From the NCBI GenBank assembly GCA_900752815.1, contig CAADWS010000226.1:1-24935 (forward strand): a stretch of DNA of 24,935 nucleotides, read 5' to 3'. The stretch is from Bacteroidaceae bacterium. Its GTDB lineage: Bacteria; Bacteroidota; Bacteroidia; Bacteroidales; Bacteroidaceae. Below the pieces are notes generated by a model. It did not search any database, was not told the origin of the DNA, and saw nothing but the letters and a program-made list of their open reading frames with translations. Positions 22,907 to 24,935 of this stretch are shown here, in pieces. The stretch's first letter is position 1. Every line of letters begins with the position of its first letter. The translations under genes and the position numbers were made by a program.

Positions 22907-24724
22907 TTACATGCGCTCAGGCATTTCGATGCCGAGCAGGCTCATGCCCAGGCGCACCACTTTGGCCACGTTGGCCGAGAGCACGAGGCGGAAGAGCTTC
23001 TTGTCGGCATCCTCTTCGCGCAGGATGCTGAAGTCGTGGTAGAACTGGTTGTATTCCTTCACCAGTTCGTAGCAGTAGTTGGCGATGGCCGAAGGCGAGT
23101 AGTCCTGTCCGGCCTGGCGCACCACGGCCGCGAAGTCGGCGATGTGCTGTATGATGTCCTCCTCCTTGGTGGTGAGTTCCACGCCGGTGGGCAGCGCCTC
23201 GGGCAGTTGCAGTCCGGCGTCGGCCGCCTTGCGCAGGATGGAGCGGATGCGGGCGTAGGTGTATTGGATGAAGGGGCCGGTGTTGCCGTTGAAGTCGATG
23301 CTTTCTTCAGGGTTGAAGAGCATGTTCTTGCGGGCGTCGACCTTGAGCAGGAAGTATTTGAGGGCGCCCATGCCGACGATGCGGGCCACCTCCTGCCGTT
23401 CGGCCTCGGTCATGTCGTCGAACTTGCCGGCGGCGTCGGCCGTGACGCGGGCCTGGTGCACCATTTCGGCCACCAGGTCGTCGGCGTCGACCACGGTGCC
23501 TTCACGGCTCTTCATCTTGCCGTTGGGCAGTTCCACCATGCCGTAGGAGAAGTGTACGAGGTCCTTGCCCCATTCAAATCCCAGCTTGTCGAGCAGGATG
23601 GAAAGCACCTGGAAGTGGTAGTTCTGCTCGTTGCCCACCACGTAAATCATCTTGTCGATGGGGAAGTCCTGGAAGCGGAGCTTGGCCGTGCCGATGTCCT
23701 GCGTCATGTAAACGCTCGTGCCGTCGGAGCGGAGCAGCAGCTTCTCGTCGAGTCCCTGATCGGTGAGGTCGGCCCATACGGAGCCGTCCTCGCGGCGGTA
23801 GAAGAGACCTTTCTCGAGTCCTTCGAGCACCTTTTCGCGGCCCTCGAGATAGGTGTCGCTTTCATAATAGATTTTGTCGAAGCTGACGCCCAGCGCCTTG
23901 TAGGTCTGGTCGAAGCCGGCATACACCCATTCGTTCATCTTGCGCCAGAGCGTGCGCACTTCGGGGTCGTTCTGTTCCCACTTCACGAGCATTTCGCGGG
24001 CTTCGGTCATCAGCGGCGACTCTTTCTCGGCGCGTGCCTTGGCCTCCTCCTCGGTCATGCCTTCGGCCACGAACTTTTCGGTCAGTTCCTTCAGTTCGGC
24101 GCGGTAGTGCTTGTCGAAGGCCACGTAGTAGTCGCCGATGAGGTGGTCGCCCTTCTTGCCGGAGGATTCGGGAGTTTCGCCGTTGCCGTATTTGAGCCAG
24201 GCGAGCATTGACTTGCAGATGTGGATGCCGCGGTCGTTGACGATGTTGGTCTTGACCACGCGGTTGCCGTTGGCCTCGGCTATCTGGGCGATGCTCCATC
24301 CCAGGAGGTTGTTGCGCACGTGGCCCAGGTGGAGCGGCTTGTTGGTATTGGGCGATGAATATTCAATCATGACCAGCGGCGACGCTTCGGTGGGGGCGGT
24401 GAAGCCGTAGCGGGCGTCGGCGTGGATATCGTTGAGCAGTCCCACCCACTGGGCGGCGCTGACCGTGAGGTTCAGAAATCCCTTGATGACGTTGAAGTCG
24501 GCCACGATGTCGGTGTGGTCCTTCAGGTACTGTCCGATTTCGCGGGCCGTTTCCTCCGGATTTTTCCGCGACAGGCGCAGGAAGGGGAAAACGACGAGGG
24601 TGAGGTGTCCCTCAAATTCCTTTTTCGTTTTCTGCAACTGGATTTGCGCCTCGTTCACTTCCTGTCCGTAGAGCGTCTTGAGGGCTGCAGCCGTCGCAGC
24701 CGTGAGCTGTTGTTCGATTTTCAT
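22907..24724 (-). CDS. argS: Arginyl-tRNA synthetase
   Basis: This 605-residue class I synthetase charges tRNA-Arg in the cytosol. An Add1-like N-terminal domain (1-100) is followed by the Rossmann domain with SSPNTNKPLHLGHVRNN, in which HLGH (132-135) is the HIGH motif. KMKSREG (403-409) stands in for KMSKS, a variant common in bacterial ArgS. A DALR-type anticodon-binding helical bundle ends the protein (about 485-605, finishing MSLLGIEMPERM). The ATG at 24724 is chosen because the longer reading from 24823 adds residues not seen in the family and would cross the promoter. It is probably monocistronic or leads into the RNase HI gene, past a hairpin. Confidence 0.96.
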   Translation of the reverse strand: MKIEQQLTAATAAALKTLYGQEVNEAQIQLQKTKKEFEGHLTLVVFPFLRLSRKNPEETAREIGQYLKDHTDIVADFNVIKGFLNLTVSAAQWVGLLNDIHADARYGFTAPTEASPLVMIEYSSPNTNKPLHLGHVRNNLLGWSIAQIAEANGNRVVKTNIVNDRGIHICKSMLAWLKYGNGETPESSGKKGDHLIGDYYVAFDKHYRAELKELTEKFVAEGMTEEEAKARAEKESPLMTEAREMLVKWEQNDPEVRTLWRKMNEWVYAGFDQTYKALGVSFDKIYYESDTYLEGREKVLEGLEKGLFYRREDGSVWADLTDQGLDEKLLLRSDGTSVYMTQDIGTAKLRFQDFPIDKMIYVVGNEQNYHFQVLSILLDKLGFEWGKDLVHFSYGMVELPNGKMKSREGTVVDADDLVAEMVHQARVTADAAGKFDDMTEAERQEVARIVGMGALKYFLLKVDARKNMLFNPEESIDFNGNTGPFIQYTYARIRSILRKAADAGLQLPEALPTGVELTTKEEDIIQHIADFAAVVRQAGQDYSPSAIANYCYELVKEYNQFYHDFSILREEDADKKLFRLVLSANVAKVVRLGMSLLGIEMPERM

Positions 24725-24792
24725 ATGTGTTTGTTGTTCTTTTTCGTACGTTTCCGGGCCGGGTGGTCCGGCGGGGTCTTTTTGTCCTGCGG

Positions 24793-24824
24793 CAAAGTTA
24801 CTATTTTTCTGTGTGCGGGGCAAC
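24793..24824 (-). promoter_or_regulatory. Bacteroidales promoter for argS
   Basis: On the minus strand GTTG (24824-24821) and TAACTTTG (24800-24793) match the -33 and -7 elements with a 20-bp spacer. The expected start of transcription is near 24784, giving a 5' leader of about 60 nt. Sequence from 24825 to the window end shows no further feature. Confidence 0.65.
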
Positions 24825-24935
24825 AGAATGCTTTAGGTTTTAGGCGGAAAGGGGATGCTTTTTTGCCGGTTGCCGGGCTTTGCGGGCTGTCGCTGCCGTT
24901 TTCCCTGCCCGCATGCGCCCTTGCTGCCGCTCTTC

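Overview
The window reads as a Bacteroidales chromosome (phylum Bacteroidota). The main signs are two sigma-ABfr-type promoters (-33 TTTG/GTTG, -7 TAnnTTTG), a cluster of secreted glycosidases with Bacteroidetes-style signal peptides, an RNase HI with an N-terminal viroplasmin-like domain, and an LTA-synthase-like membrane phosphotransferase. The genus cannot be fixed from the sequence. Most of the window is G+C-rich core or accessory metabolism. Positions of about 7457-15641 are conspicuously A+T-rich and look foreign.

Left flank (1-7402). On the minus strand lie a hypothetical gene, a Nudix hydrolase/regulator-like gene and a small protein with a caspase-like His/Cys arrangement; the last two are 12 bp apart. 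A palindromic repeat lies just past them. On the plus strand, behind a near-consensus promoter and a leader of about 200 nt, come two lipoproteins: a GH31 glycosidase and a large TIM-barrel-like protein of unrecognised family. A strong hairpin terminator closes this pair and shares 18 bp with the repeat at the window start.

Island (7457-15641). It is bracketed by a perfect 54-bp direct repeat (7403-7456 and 15642-15695). It starts with an IS4-type element whose transposase has an in-frame TGA at codon 31. A tightly packed five-gene minus-strand operon (14295 to 8987) follows, encoding: a four-helix membrane protein with a large predicted periplasmic loop; a cytosolic P-loop GTPase; two related single-pass membrane proteins (N-terminal domain, coiled coil, TM, coiled coil, periplasmic beta domain); and, between those two, a clan AA (retropepsin-like) aspartic protease lipoprotein. 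The layout suggests a GTPase-gated signal crossing the inner membrane and a periplasmic protease that could act on the outer domains. This is the best candidate for an undescribed, possibly defence or conflict, system. A small relic ORF, a solitary IS end and a separate four-TM protein complete the island.

Right flank (15696-24935). A NimA-like flavin-binding protein (plus) converges on a minus-strand series: GH29 alpha-L-fucosidase, LTA-synthase-like phosphotransferase, MsbA-like ABC exporter, RNase HI and arginyl-tRNA synthetase, the last behind a good promoter.

All family calls come from reading motifs in the translations; no search was run.
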